NCBI GenBank assembly: GCA_023261465.1
Contig: JAHFOW010000149.1
Location: 1 to 6,911, forward strand
Direction of reading: 5' to 3'
Origin: Planctomycetota bacterium
GTDB taxonomy: Bacteria; Planctomycetota; Brocadiia; Brocadiales; Brocadiaceae
Length of the DNA: 6,911 bases
Shown here: piece by piece, positions 1-5,772 of the stretch
How positions within the stretch are numbered: position 1 is the stretch's first letter
How the letters are laid out: each line of letters starts with the position of its first letter
The notes under the pieces: generated by a model
The model's database searches: none
Told to the model about the DNA's origin: nothing
What the model saw: only the letters and a program-made list of their open reading frames with translations
Position numbers and translations under genes: made by a program

Positions 1-57
1 CAAGGGAAGTAATTGTTATCGTAAACACTGAAAGAAAGTTGTCATTGCAAAGGTGGT

Positions 58-116
58 AGCCCGAAGCAATCGTTCGGCTGAGACCCCGGAGTGAGTTTAA
101 GACTCAATAAGGTCTC
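58..116 (+). ncRNA. Structured leader upstream of the SLOG-SLATT unit
   Basis: Two strong hairpins lie side by side. Hairpin 1 pairs AGCC+GAA (58-61, 63-65) with TTC+GGCT (73-79), one bulged C at 62 and a 7-nt loop. Hairpin 2 pairs GAGACC (80-85) with GGTCTC (111-116) and encloses a smaller hairpin, TGAGT (92-96) with ACTCA (102-106) around a 5-nt loop. No T-run follows, so a simple terminator is unlikely. The structure ends about 50 nt before the start codon at 168, which suits a 5' UTR element or a small RNA. The stretch AAGGTGGTA just before hairpin 1 faintly recalls a T-box antiterminator, but the rest of a T-box is not visible. The direction of transcription is assumed from the downstream gene. 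No known RNA family is recognised. Confidence 0.4.
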
Positions 117-167
117 ATTCGAACTATAAACCACACATCCTACGCTTTCTGAGAGGTACAAATAATC

Positions 168-2111
168 ATGCATGTATTTGTCGCTATGCCTTATGGCATT
201 AAAGAAGGAATTGATTTCAACAAAATTTACCTCGACTTTATCAAACCCGCCCTTGCGAAAGAAGGCTTTGAAGTCTTCCGTGCCGATGAGGAACGTAGCG
301 CCGGCAATATCCGCACCGATATGTTTCAGGAATTACTTCTGGCCGATCTTGTGGTTGTGGATCTGTCCATCGATAATCCGAATGTCTGGTATGAACTGGG
401 TGTACGCCATGCCCTCAGGGCTCGTGGCGTCATCCAGATAAAGTGCCAACGTGATTACATGCCCTTTGATGTCTATACTGATCGTACACTGAGTTATCAT
501 ATAAAAAACGGTATCCCTGATCCGGACTTCCTTAATGACGATATGTTAGCCCTTGCAACTATAGCTAAAGAAACTATTTCTTCATGGCATGGGCGTAAAA
601 TTAGCCCGGTATTCCATCTCCTCCGCTATCTTATTGAGCCAGATTGGAAATCGTTGCGTGTAGATGAGGCAAAAGAGTTTTGGGGAAAACATAAAGCATG
701 GGAAGATCGCATAGAAATTGCCCGTAAGAAGCAAAAACCCGGCGATATCCTCGTTTTGACAGAAGAAGCGCCTATACAGGCATTACACCTTGAGGCCCAT
801 CGTGCCGCAGGCAAGGCATTGCTCAAGCTAGGCCAATTTTCTTTAGCCCTGGAGCAAACGGAAAAGGCATTAACCATTGATCCCGAGGACACTGAAAGCC
901 TTCAGCTAAAAGGGCTCCTTCTCGGACGGTTAAAAAAATACGATGCAGCAAAAATTTGGCTAAAAGATGTTATCGGAAAATATCCGAAAAATGCAGAAAC
1001 CTGGGCGCTTCTTGGTCGTATAGAAAAAGATGCGTGGATAAATGCCTGGCGAAAAGAGAATAAGACGCCTGATGAAATGCAGAATGACGCAGTTAATGAA
1101 GATAGCCTGCTTCGCGAGGCTATTGAACCATACAAAAAGGGATTTCTTACGGACACAAGCCATTATTATTCAGGGATTAATGCTATTACTCTTTTGCATA
1201 TTCTTCAGCATCTTACGGGAGATGATAAACATTCTGAATCATGCCAGGTCATGGAAGGTGGAGTTCGCTGGGCTGTCAGGAGCGCTATGGAAAAGGAAAC
1301 ACCCGATTTCAAAGATTTCTGGGCTCGTGTTACCCTTGGCGATCTCGAACTTTTGTTGAGTGATACACCTGTAATAGAAAAGACCTATAAACGGGCAATA
1401 GCGGCGGCGGAAAAGGACTGGTTTGCACTTGATTCTTCCCGCCAGCAGCTTTTAATCCTGAAGGATCTCAATTTTCGTCCTGCTCAGGTAACTGCTGCCA
1501 TTAAAATTTTCGATCAGGCATCAGAAAAATTAAAAAAGCCCTGGGAGCCAAGGTTTGTTTTCCTTTTCAGCGGTCACATGGTAGACGCACCAGACCGGAA
1601 AGAACCAAGATTCCCTGCCGGCAAGGAAAAGATTGCTGCAAAGGCAATTGCTGATAAACTCGATGAACTTGGGGCCGGCACTGAAGACCTGGCGCTCTGT
1701 AGCGGGGCTTGCGGTGGTGATTTACTCTTTGCTGAGGCGTGCCTTCAACGTGGACTTCGCTTAGAAATAAGGATACCCTTTGATGAGCCAATGTTTCTTC
1801 GTGAGTCTGTTACCTTTGCTGGCAATATCTGGCTCGAACGGTTCCGTAATGTGAAGAATCAATTAAAAACACCTTTACTTATTATGCCTGAGGAGCTTGG
1901 CGCGGCTCCGAAAGACGTCAACCCTTACGCCAGGAATAACGTGTGGCAGCTTTACACCGCATTGGCCTTGAAACCTGAGAAGGTGCGTTTTATTTGCTTG
2001 TGGGACCGGAAAGAGGGTGATGGCCCGGGTGGTACGAAACACATGTACGATGAAATATTAAAGCACTTTGGACAGGTGTATGTCCTTGATACCAACGAAT
2101 TTTTCAAATAA
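168..2111 (+). CDS. NDT/TIR-like – TPR (DUF4071-like) – SLOG-like sensor protein
   Basis: Likely cytosolic nucleotide-ligand sensor or enzyme of a conflict system. Residues 1-115 form a Rossmann-like domain of the nucleoside 2-deoxyribosyltransferase/TIR-like kind: MPYG at 7-10, ERSAGNI at 42-48, and DLSIDNPNVWYELGVRHA at 65-82, where E76 matches the ExG-type catalytic glutamate of deoxyribosyltransferases. Residues 205-290 carry TPRs. Residues 310-450 resemble the TRAFs-binding (DUF4071) helical domain (SGINAITLL at 335-343; FWARVTLGDLELL at 384-396). Residues 462-645 resemble a SLOG domain: FSGHMVD at 467-473, GACGGDLLFAEA at 513-524, IPFDEPMF at 536-543, W555, and GDGPGGT at 617-623. The start at 168 puts the first strand at the N-terminus and has GAGAGG at 151-156. 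The SLATT-like gene follows at once, which supports joint function. The biochemical activity is inferred from family, not shown. Confidence 0.85.
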   Translation: MHVFVAMPYGIKEGIDFNKIYLDFIKPALAKEGFEVFRADEERSAGNIRTDMFQELLLADLVVVDLSIDNPNVWYELGVRHALRARGVIQIKCQRDYMPFDVYTDRTLSYHIKNGIPDPDFLNDDMLALATIAKETISSWHGRKISPVFHLLRYLIEPDWKSLRVDEAKEFWGKHKAWEDRIEIARKKQKPGDILVLTEEAPIQALHLEAHRAAGKALLKLGQFSLALEQTEKALTIDPEDTESLQLKGLLLGRLKKYDAAKIWLKDVIGKYPKNAETWALLGRIEKDAWINAWRKENKTPDEMQNDAVNEDSLLREAIEPYKKGFLTDTSHYYSGINAITLLHILQHLTGDDKHSESCQVMEGGVRWAVRSAMEKETPDFKDFWARVTLGDLELLLSDTPVIEKTYKRAIAAAEKDWFALDSSRQQLLILKDLNFRPAQVTAAIKIFDQASEKLKKPWEPRFVFLFSGHMVDAPDRKEPRFPAGKEKIAAKAIADKLDELGAGTEDLALCSGACGGDLLFAEACLQRGLRLEIRIPFDEPMFLRESVTFAGNIWLERFRNVKNQLKTPLLIMPEELGAAPKDVNPYARNNVWQLYTALALKPEKVRFICLWDRKEGDGPGGTKHMYDEILKHFGQVYVLDTNEFFK

Positions 2112-2115
2112 GGAG
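2110..2115 (+). promoter_or_regulatory. Ribosome binding site that fixes the SLATT start
   Basis: AAGGAG overlaps the stop codon of the upstream gene (TAA at 2109-2111) and lies 6 nt before ATG 2122. It favours this start over the in-frame ATG at 2068, which lies inside the upstream gene and would only add an 18-residue shadow. The overlap suggests translational coupling. Confidence 0.8.
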
Positions 2116-2121
2116 CGAACA

Positions 2122-2670
2122 ATGCCAAAGCAAAAGTATAATGATTTTCTGAAGCAAGACCTGAGTGCGATTATTGATACACTCACGCTATCAGATTTAC
2201 AAAAACATTTCCTGCGTTCCCGGTGGCTGGATCAGGTGTTATGGATGGAAGGGCAGGCAAATAAGGCACGCAACTGGCATTACTCCCTGCGCCTGACTTC
2301 AATTGTTGGTGGCGTGATTATCCCTGCCCTGGTGAGTCTGAGCGTCATCGGTCAAAACGCCATAGCGATCAAGTGGGGTACCTTTAGTCTCAGTTTACTC
2401 GTGGCAATAAGTGTTGCGGTAGAAGAGTTCTTCCACTTCGGAGAACGCTGGCGGCACTATCGGCATACGGTAGAACTTCTCAAGATAGAAGGCTGGCAAT
2501 TCTTTCAGTTGAGCGGTACTTACCAAGGAAGCCACGCAGAGGCATATCCTGCCTTTGCCGGACGTGTCGAATCTATCATCCAGCGGGATGTCGAGGTATA
2601 TATCACTGAAGTGGTGCGGGAGAAAGAAGAGAAAGATAAGACAAAAAACACTACAAATACGAATGAATGA
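2122..2670 (+). CDS. SLATT/DUF4231-type two-transmembrane effector
   Basis: A 182-aa inner-membrane protein. It has a soluble helical N-terminus with RW and W residues (R34-W35, W41), then two hydrophobic segments at about 57-78 (LTSIVGGVIIPALVSLSVI) and 85-104 (GTFSLSLLVAISVAVEEFF). A cytosolic tail follows with FxxRWxxYRxxxExLKxExWxF (106-127) and a highly charged C-terminus (166-176). This layout matches DUF4231/SLATT proteins, which family studies predict to be pore-forming or membrane-perturbing effectors triggered by SLOG or nucleotide second-messenger partners. It follows the SLOG-like gene by only 10 nt, with a ribosome binding site in the preceding stop codon, so the two almost certainly share one mRNA. 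No catalytic residues are visible. Effector action is inferred. Confidence 0.82.
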   Translation: MPKQKYNDFLKQDLSAIIDTLTLSDLQKHFLRSRWLDQVLWMEGQANKARNWHYSLRLTSIVGGVIIPALVSLSVIGQNAIAIKWGTFSLSLLVAISVAVEEFFHFGERWRHYRHTVELLKIEGWQFFQLSGTYQGSHAEAYPAFAGRVESIIQRDVEVYITEVVREKEEKDKTKNTTNTNE

Positions 2671-2715
2671 TAAATATTTAAGAAATGGTATCAATTTAGT
2701 TTTCCGAAAATACAT

Positions 2716-2750
2716 CCCATGCATTCACCGTGGGAACGAGTTGTTTTTTG
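2716..2750 (+). terminator. Possible terminator hairpin after the SLOG-SLATT unit
   Basis: CCCATG (2716-2721) can pair with CGTGGG (2729-2734), including one G-T pair, around a 7-nt loop. A T-rich stretch (TTGTTTTTTG, 2741-2750) follows. The T-run begins about 6 nt after the stem, which is loose for an intrinsic terminator. The TGGGAACGAG end also resembles a common intergenic repeat half. It lies 45 nt past the stop at 2670, a sensible place for operon termination. Confidence 0.35.
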
Positions 2751-2755
2751 AATTG

Positions 2756-2832
2756 AAACACACCCCCAGCCCCTCTTTTTAGAGGGGAGAGCAAAAGTCC
2801 CCTCTAAAAAGAGGGGATTTAGGGGTGTGTTT
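2756..2832. repeat. 77-bp palindromic (MITE-like) repeat
   Basis: A long inverted repeat. The outer arms AAACACACCCC (2756-2766) and GGGGTGTGTTT (2822-2832) are perfect 11-bp complements. The inner arms (2770-2788 and 2798-2816) are perfect 19-bp complements around a 9-nt spacer. The mismatch between outer and inner arms is CAG against ATTTA. Each inner arm is itself a palindrome (CCCCTC...GAGGGG). No ORF lies inside. Folded as RNA it would make one very stable stem and could stop transcripts arriving from either side. A diverged single end of the same sequence recurs at 5710-5730, so this is a dispersed family and not a one-off terminator. Confidence 0.85.
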
Positions 2833-2950
2833 GTTGCTGAGAAATGTTTTGCATCTACGGTAATTCAAAGAATACACCAGAATTTCTTTCAAAAAACTAA
2901 ATTGATAACAAAATAATACTTTGACGGGACGATACTTACAGGAGTTTAAG

Positions 2951-3274
2951 ATGGCTGATGTGTTTATTTCGTATTCACGTAAAGATAAAAAATTCGCCAG
3001 GAGATTGGAAAAGGCCAGTGAAGATGGAACAGCACGTTTATGGAATATGCGAGTGGATTATGATTTCCCAAAAGAGCATTTATCCCTTTTGGTTGAAGTT
3101 GTTACCGGTACCGCCACGGATGATTTGGGCAATGTAACGGCACTCGATCCAGAAAAATGGCTGGAACGGAAAAAAAAATACATTAAAATTGCAGAAAAGC
3201 ACCTCAATACCTGCAAATATAAAGATGCAAATATTTATGCGAGACAGAAGCTGTTTTGGGAAGGGAAGAAATAA
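2951..3274 (+). pseudogene. TIR–WD40 fusion remnant (internally deleted TIR/WD40 protein)
   Basis: A 107-aa frame. It starts as a TIR domain (MADVFISYSRKDKKFARRL, residues 1-19) and switches near residue 22 to the end of a WD40 blade (SEDGTARLW, 23-31). It then continues into an acidic and lysine-rich helical tail (LDPEKWLERKKKYIKIAEKH, 65-84) typical of the end of long WD40 proteins. A real TIR domain needs about 130-150 residues, so the TIR catalytic region, any NTPase and nearly all WD40 blades are missing. The simplest reading is one in-frame deletion, joining around nt 3012-3020, of a TIR-(NTPase)-WD40 gene. ATG 2951 is chosen because AGGAG (2940-2944) lies 6 nt upstream; an earlier in-frame ATG at 2921 lacks this. 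The frame is open, so a short product may still be made, but TIR NADase activity is not expected. Confidence 0.75.
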
Positions 3275-3456
3275 TCGATATCATTCGTTCAACACGATGG
3301 ACGGGGGATTTACAACCTTGGACACCCGATTCAAGGGCAAAAAAAGAGCTCTTTGAAGAAATTTTAACGGAAAACCTGACACGATTACAACTATTCTTTT
3401 CTGCCATTGCCTGCAATATTTATTATTGGAAACAGGGGATTTTACATCAAAAATAA
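3256..3456 (+). other. Doubtful 66-codon open frame after the TIR–WD40 remnant
   Basis: A frame starting with TTG overlaps the last 19 nt of the preceding remnant and runs to TAA at 3454-3456. The peptide is ordinary in composition (REEIIDIIRSTRW...PWTPDSRAKKELFEEIL), which suggests a degraded gene piece more than random sequence. It has no clear ribosome binding site, no ATG and no recognised family. It may be the tail of whatever lay next to the deleted TIR-WD40 gene, or noise. Confidence 0.25.
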
Positions 3457-3472
3457 ATTTTTTTAAAAACTC

Positions 3473-3500
3473 TTGCAAATTCCGTTCACCGGTGTAATAT
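3473..3500 (+). promoter_or_regulatory. Sigma-70-like promoter of the exported TPR gene
   Basis: TTGCAA (3473-3478) and TAATAT (3495-3500) are separated by 16 nt and lie about 60 nt before the start at 3559. The spacer ends with a perfect 8-bp palindrome CACCGGTG (3487-3494) touching the -10 box. This could be an operator half-site pair for a small repressor, or chance. Confidence 0.5.
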
Positions 3501-3558
3501 ATACCTTCAATCACTATATTTAGGCATTATTTCCCTAACTCCCCATAAGGAAAAAACG

Positions 3559-4455
3559 ATGGTAATAAAAAAATTATTTACAAAAGGTGTTCTTATTACA
3601 ATACCCACGATTGCATTAACCTCATCTGTGTGTTTCGATAGTGTCCTCGGCGCCGATAATGCATATAAAAATGCAAAGATGGAAGAAAGATTCCAAAAAA
3701 GCGCTTTACATCAATTCAAGGCTTCTCTTGGACAGACAATGAACAAATTTGAAGAAAAAACTGACAACCTCGAGTCTATGAACCAGAATCTGGAAGGTCG
3801 TGTGAACGTGCTTTCCACAGAGAAAGATAAATTGAACAAATCGCTTGCACAAGTGAAGGTAAAACAATCCACGATGGAAAAGGAACAGGTAAAACTCAGG
3901 AAAAGAGCCACATCCCTGGAAGTAGCCTATAAGAAAATCTCTGGAAAAAATAAGGTTGCCACCTCTTCTAAAAAGACCAAACCGGTAGCGAAAAAAACTT
4001 CTGCAACAAAGGTAACGCAAAAGAAGAGCAGCGCAAAACCACAAAGTGTAACGAAAAAGACACCAGGTACTTCAACCAGGAAAACAGAAAGCCCAAAGGT
4101 TTCCACTCGTGAAAGCGAAAAGATAGAAGATACGAATGCCCCACAACCCTATTCTCCAGCGCCGACGTCTGAAAAACCGGCACCCGTAGAGAAGCCATCA
4201 GAAGAACAGAAAACTGCGTCAGCTCATGAATCTGATGTGAAAAGGATCAATGAAAAGGGAATAGAGTATGGCCGTCAGGGTAAATATGACGAGGCGATAA
4301 GAGAATTTCAAAAGGTTGCCGCCATTGAACCCAATATGGCAAATATCCACTATAATTTAGGGCTTGCCTATAAAAAGAAGGGAATGGCTGCTGATGCTGA
4401 AAAGGAATTTGCCGAGTATGAACGCTTAAAAGGGCAGGAAAGTCAGAATAATTAA
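3559..4455 (+). CDS. Exported coiled-coil, Lys-rich, TPR protein
   Basis: A 298-aa protein, function unknown. Residues 1-32 form a Sec signal peptide (KK, then a hydrophobic stretch, cleavage likely near VLGA-DN). C25 is not in a lipobox, so it is probably not a lipoprotein. Residues 38-127 are a charged coiled coil (EEKTDNLESMNQNLEGRV). Residues 128-225 are a low-complexity linker, first Lys/Ser/Thr/Ala-rich like histone-H1 tails and then Pro/Glu-rich (APTSEKPAPVEKPSEE). Residues 227-290 hold about two TPRs (KGIEYGRQGKYDEAIREF; NIHYNLGLAYKKKGMAADA). This architecture suits a periplasmic or cell-envelope scaffold that may bind wall material or another protein. TAAGGA (3546-3551) lies 7 nt upstream of ATG and a promoter lies at 3473-3500, so it is transcribed alone. 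It converges with the minus-strand gene at 4655-5104. Confidence 0.85.
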   Translation: MVIKKLFTKGVLITIPTIALTSSVCFDSVLGADNAYKNAKMEERFQKSALHQFKASLGQTMNKFEEKTDNLESMNQNLEGRVNVLSTEKDKLNKSLAQVKVKQSTMEKEQVKLRKRATSLEVAYKKISGKNKVATSSKKTKPVAKKTSATKVTQKKSSAKPQSVTKKTPGTSTRKTESPKVSTRESEKIEDTNAPQPYSPAPTSEKPAPVEKPSEEQKTASAHESDVKRINEKGIEYGRQGKYDEAIREFQKVAAIEPNMANIHYNLGLAYKKKGMAADAEKEFAEYERLKGQESQNN

Positions 4456-4480
4456 ATATTAAGGAAATTCAATATTTCCG

Positions 4481-4560
4481 GGAGGAACCAACTCCTGTTG
4501 GCGTCCGGGTACATGCATGCCGTTGTAAATTACCGGTCGCCGTCAGGAGACGGCTCCTCC
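4481..4560. repeat. Inverted pair of REP-like units (BIME-like)
   Basis: Two 26-bp units, 4481-4506 and 4535-4560, are inverted copies of each other. Each carries GGAGGA and a hairpin with the same TCCT loop (read on the unit's own strand): CCAAC/GTTGG (4488-4492 with 4497-4501) in the left one, and GCCGTC/GACGGC (4539-4544 with 4549-4554, loop AGGA on plus) in the right one. The stem bases differ but pair in both, so structure is kept and sequence is not. Similarity may extend outward to CAAT/ATTG (4470-4473, 4570-4573). Placement between two convergent genes is typical of REP/BIME elements mobilised by RAYT (TnpA-REP) transposases; no RAYT is in the window. Confidence 0.7.
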
Positions 4561-4595
4561 GCGGCGGACATTGCAAAAATCGCGGGTACCTGATG

Positions 4596-4645
4596 AAGAC
4601 ATCCACAAGCAAATCTTTCCGAAACGTTATTAAAAATGATGTCTT
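4596..4645. repeat. 8-bp long-loop inverted repeat between convergent genes
   Basis: AAGACATC (4596-4603) and GATGTCTT (4638-4645) are perfect complements with a 34-nt loop, just downstream of the minus-strand gene's stop. This is too weak and long-looped for a convincing terminator. The remainder of 4456-4654 contains the REP-like pair and a weak AT-rich hairpin (GGAAAT 4463-4468 with ATTTCC 4474-4479) right after the stop of the TPR gene. No gene is seen. Confidence 0.25.
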
Positions 4646-4654
4646 TTCCATTGG

Positions 4655-5104
4655 CTAACGTACGAGCAGCACTTCTACCTTTCTTACGTTATCATCGAGG
4701 TCTGTCTCATCGGGTACTTTTTCTACTTCCGCTTGAATAATATATGCGCCTTCCGTTAAACCATCGGTATTCCAGGTATAGACGATTTTCTGAGAAGATA
4801 AACTATCGAGTGTTTCTGCTTCCCTGCCGATAAGTTGTTTTGTTGTTGGACAGGTAACGGTTAAGATTGTCGCTGTTTTGGCTGCCCTTTCATTTCCAAC
4901 AACTACCTCAATGTTTACCTTTCTGCCAATGGTAGCCCGCATAGGGACGTCTAACGATACAATCATTACCCCATGCACCTCTTTTACCTCTGCCTTTTTC
5001 TTTTCTCCGGCAAAACAGGAGGGCAACCCGTTTGAGAAAATAAAACAAGAGAAAAGCACCAAAGCTAACAACCCTATTATCCTGATATGTTTTGTTGTCT
5101 TCAT
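4655..5104 (-). CDS. Small secreted CARDB-like (Ig-fold) protein
   Basis: A 149-aa exported protein, role unknown. Residues 1-33 form a signal peptide (KTTKHIRII, then GLLALVLFSCFIFSNGL, cleavage near CFAG). Residues 45-149 look like a single β-sandwich of the CARDB/Ig-like kind. Features are MIVSLDVPMRATIGRKVNIEV, then KIVYTWNTDGLTEGAYIIQA (106-125), and the typical ending VPDETDLDDN (130-139) before the last strand. CARDB domains usually repeat in large adhesion proteins; a lone copy with a signal peptide suggests a small periplasmic binding or adhesion module. The start is supported by a GAAGGAG site (plus-strand 5110-5116) about 6 nt upstream and a promoter at 5125-5154. It is a single-gene unit convergent with the TPR gene; both encode envelope proteins, but nothing else links them. 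Confidence 0.82.
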   Translation of the reverse strand: MKTTKHIRIIGLLALVLFSCFIFSNGLPSCFAGEKKKAEVKEVHGVMIVSLDVPMRATIGRKVNIEVVVGNERAAKTATILTVTCPTTKQLIGREAETLDSLSSQKIVYTWNTDGLTEGAYIIQAEVEKVPDETDLDDNVRKVEVLLVR

Positions 5105-5124
5105 AAACGCTCCTTCGTGTTTAT

Positions 5125-5154
5125 ATTATATTGAAAGTTCGCTGGCCAAATCAA
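5125..5154 (-). promoter_or_regulatory. Sigma-70-like promoter of the CARDB-like gene
   Basis: Read on the minus strand, TTGATT (5154-5149) and a perfect TATAAT (5130-5125) are separated by 18 nt and lie about 20 nt before the start codon. The 5' UTR would be short, with the ribosome binding site right after it. Confidence 0.6.
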
Positions 5155-5170
5155 AATCAACAAGTGGATA

Positions 5171-5195
5171 CAGGACAAGCAAGACGCTTGTCCTG
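5171..5195. repeat. Perfect 10-bp stem hairpin
   Basis: CAGGACAAGC (5171-5180) and GCTTGTCCTG (5186-5195) pair perfectly around AAGAC. It lies 16 nt upstream of the -35 box of the CARDB-like gene, between that gene and the decayed DUF4338 gene. It may be a terminator for transcription coming down the minus strand, though no T-run follows on that side, or a solo copy of a small dispersed palindrome. Confidence 0.6.
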
Positions 5196-5329
5196 CCAAC
5201 ACCACCACAAAAAACGCTAAATTAAATTACAAGTCTACCGTTGAATAATCAAAGAATCAATATTTTTGCAGAAATTCTGGAATATGAATTGCTTTTTGAC
5301 TGTTATTTTTGTAACAAACCACCACGCCA

Positions 5330-5656
5330 CTACCATATCAACGACAAAACAACTCTCGATTTTCCCTGCACTGCCGGTTGCCTTTGTTCTATCCTGTCCT
5401 GGCGACCCCTGCCTTTTTGTGTCTTCGTGCGCGGACGTTCTTGCGCCTCCGGCAATTGGATTATCCATTCCCGTTGCAATCTCAAAAGAACTACCCGGCA
5501 ACCTGCATCTTTTAAATTCCCATTCTGGCTGCGCCGTTCCAGCGCCTCTCATACCTGCCTGGATACGTAGGTTCTGGATTTTTGCCCGTTTTCTGCTATT
5601 ATATCTCGTATCTGTTCTATCTTTTCTGCTGAAAATTCCTTCCCGCATATTATCAC
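5330..5656 (-). pseudogene. Truncated DUF4338 (DruA-family) gene with in-frame TGA
   Basis: Reading the minus strand from GTG 5656 gives MIICGKEFSAEKIEQIRDII (1-20), then AENGQKSRTYVSRQV, TGA at codon 36 (5551-5549), EALERRSQNGNLKDAGCRVV, and LLRLQREWIIQLPE (57-70). The frame closes at TAG 5332-5330. This is the N-terminal domain of DUF4338 proteins, whose usual form is SRxxLSRxVCExxxWRxxNGxLKDxxCRVxLLRLxRxGxIxLP; the TGA stands where the conserved Cys is normally found. Full proteins are roughly 300-400 aa; only about 90 recognisable residues remain and the C-terminal part is gone. DUF4338 includes DruA of the Druantia anti-phage system and is widespread on mobile DNA. Open frames on the plus strand and in the other minus frame over this stretch are shadows. 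Family call by pattern recognition. Confidence 0.72.
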
Positions 5657-5709
5657 GCGGTTAATGTACCATGTCCCCGGTCAAAAATGTAGCACATAAT
5701 AAGCTATTA

Positions 5710-5730
5710 AGGGAATTGAGGGGTGTGTTT
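5710..5730. repeat. Solo end of the 2756-2832 palindrome family
   Basis: Matches 2812-2832 at 19 of 21 positions, including all of AGGGGTGTGTTT. The matching opposite arm is absent, so this is a relic or a partial copy. It lies 43 nt upstream of cinA. The rest of 5657-5772 shows no gene; TTAATGTACCATGTCCCCGG (5661-5680) may be part of the boundary of the element that brought the DUF4338 gene, but this is a guess. Confidence 0.6.
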
Positions 5731-5772
5731 TAAAAATTCGTCGAAAAAGAAGTTTTATAGGGTGAATACTAT

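Noticed and set aside
50..117. T-box or TPP-type riboswitch suggested by AAGGTGGTA and GGCTGAGACC
   Set aside because: The motifs are partial, the remaining conserved elements are missing, no terminator follows, and the downstream gene is not an aminoacyl-tRNA synthetase or thiamine gene.
109..135. tRNA T-arm-like TTCGAAC
   Set aside because: No matching T-stem, anticodon arm or acceptor stem can be formed around it.
1..167. Retron msr/msd
   Set aside because: No reverse transcriptase gene follows and no a1/a2 flanking inverted repeats are seen.
2068..2121. Upstream in-frame ATG extending the SLATT-like protein by 18 residues
   Set aside because: It lies inside the preceding gene with no ribosome binding site, while ATG 2122 has AAGGAG at ideal spacing and gives the family-typical N-terminus.
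2756..2832. CRISPR repeat unit
   Set aside because: A single palindrome with one distant partial copy; there is no array of regularly spaced repeats and no cas gene.
4878..5225. 115-aa plus-strand open frame
   Set aside because: Antisense to the CARDB-like gene, with no ribosome binding site and no protein-like domain.
5235..5664. 137-aa minus-strand frame and 132-aa and 109-aa plus-strand frames
   Set aside because: They are shadows of the DUF4338 relic, whose recognisable family motifs lie in a different minus-strand frame interrupted by TGA.
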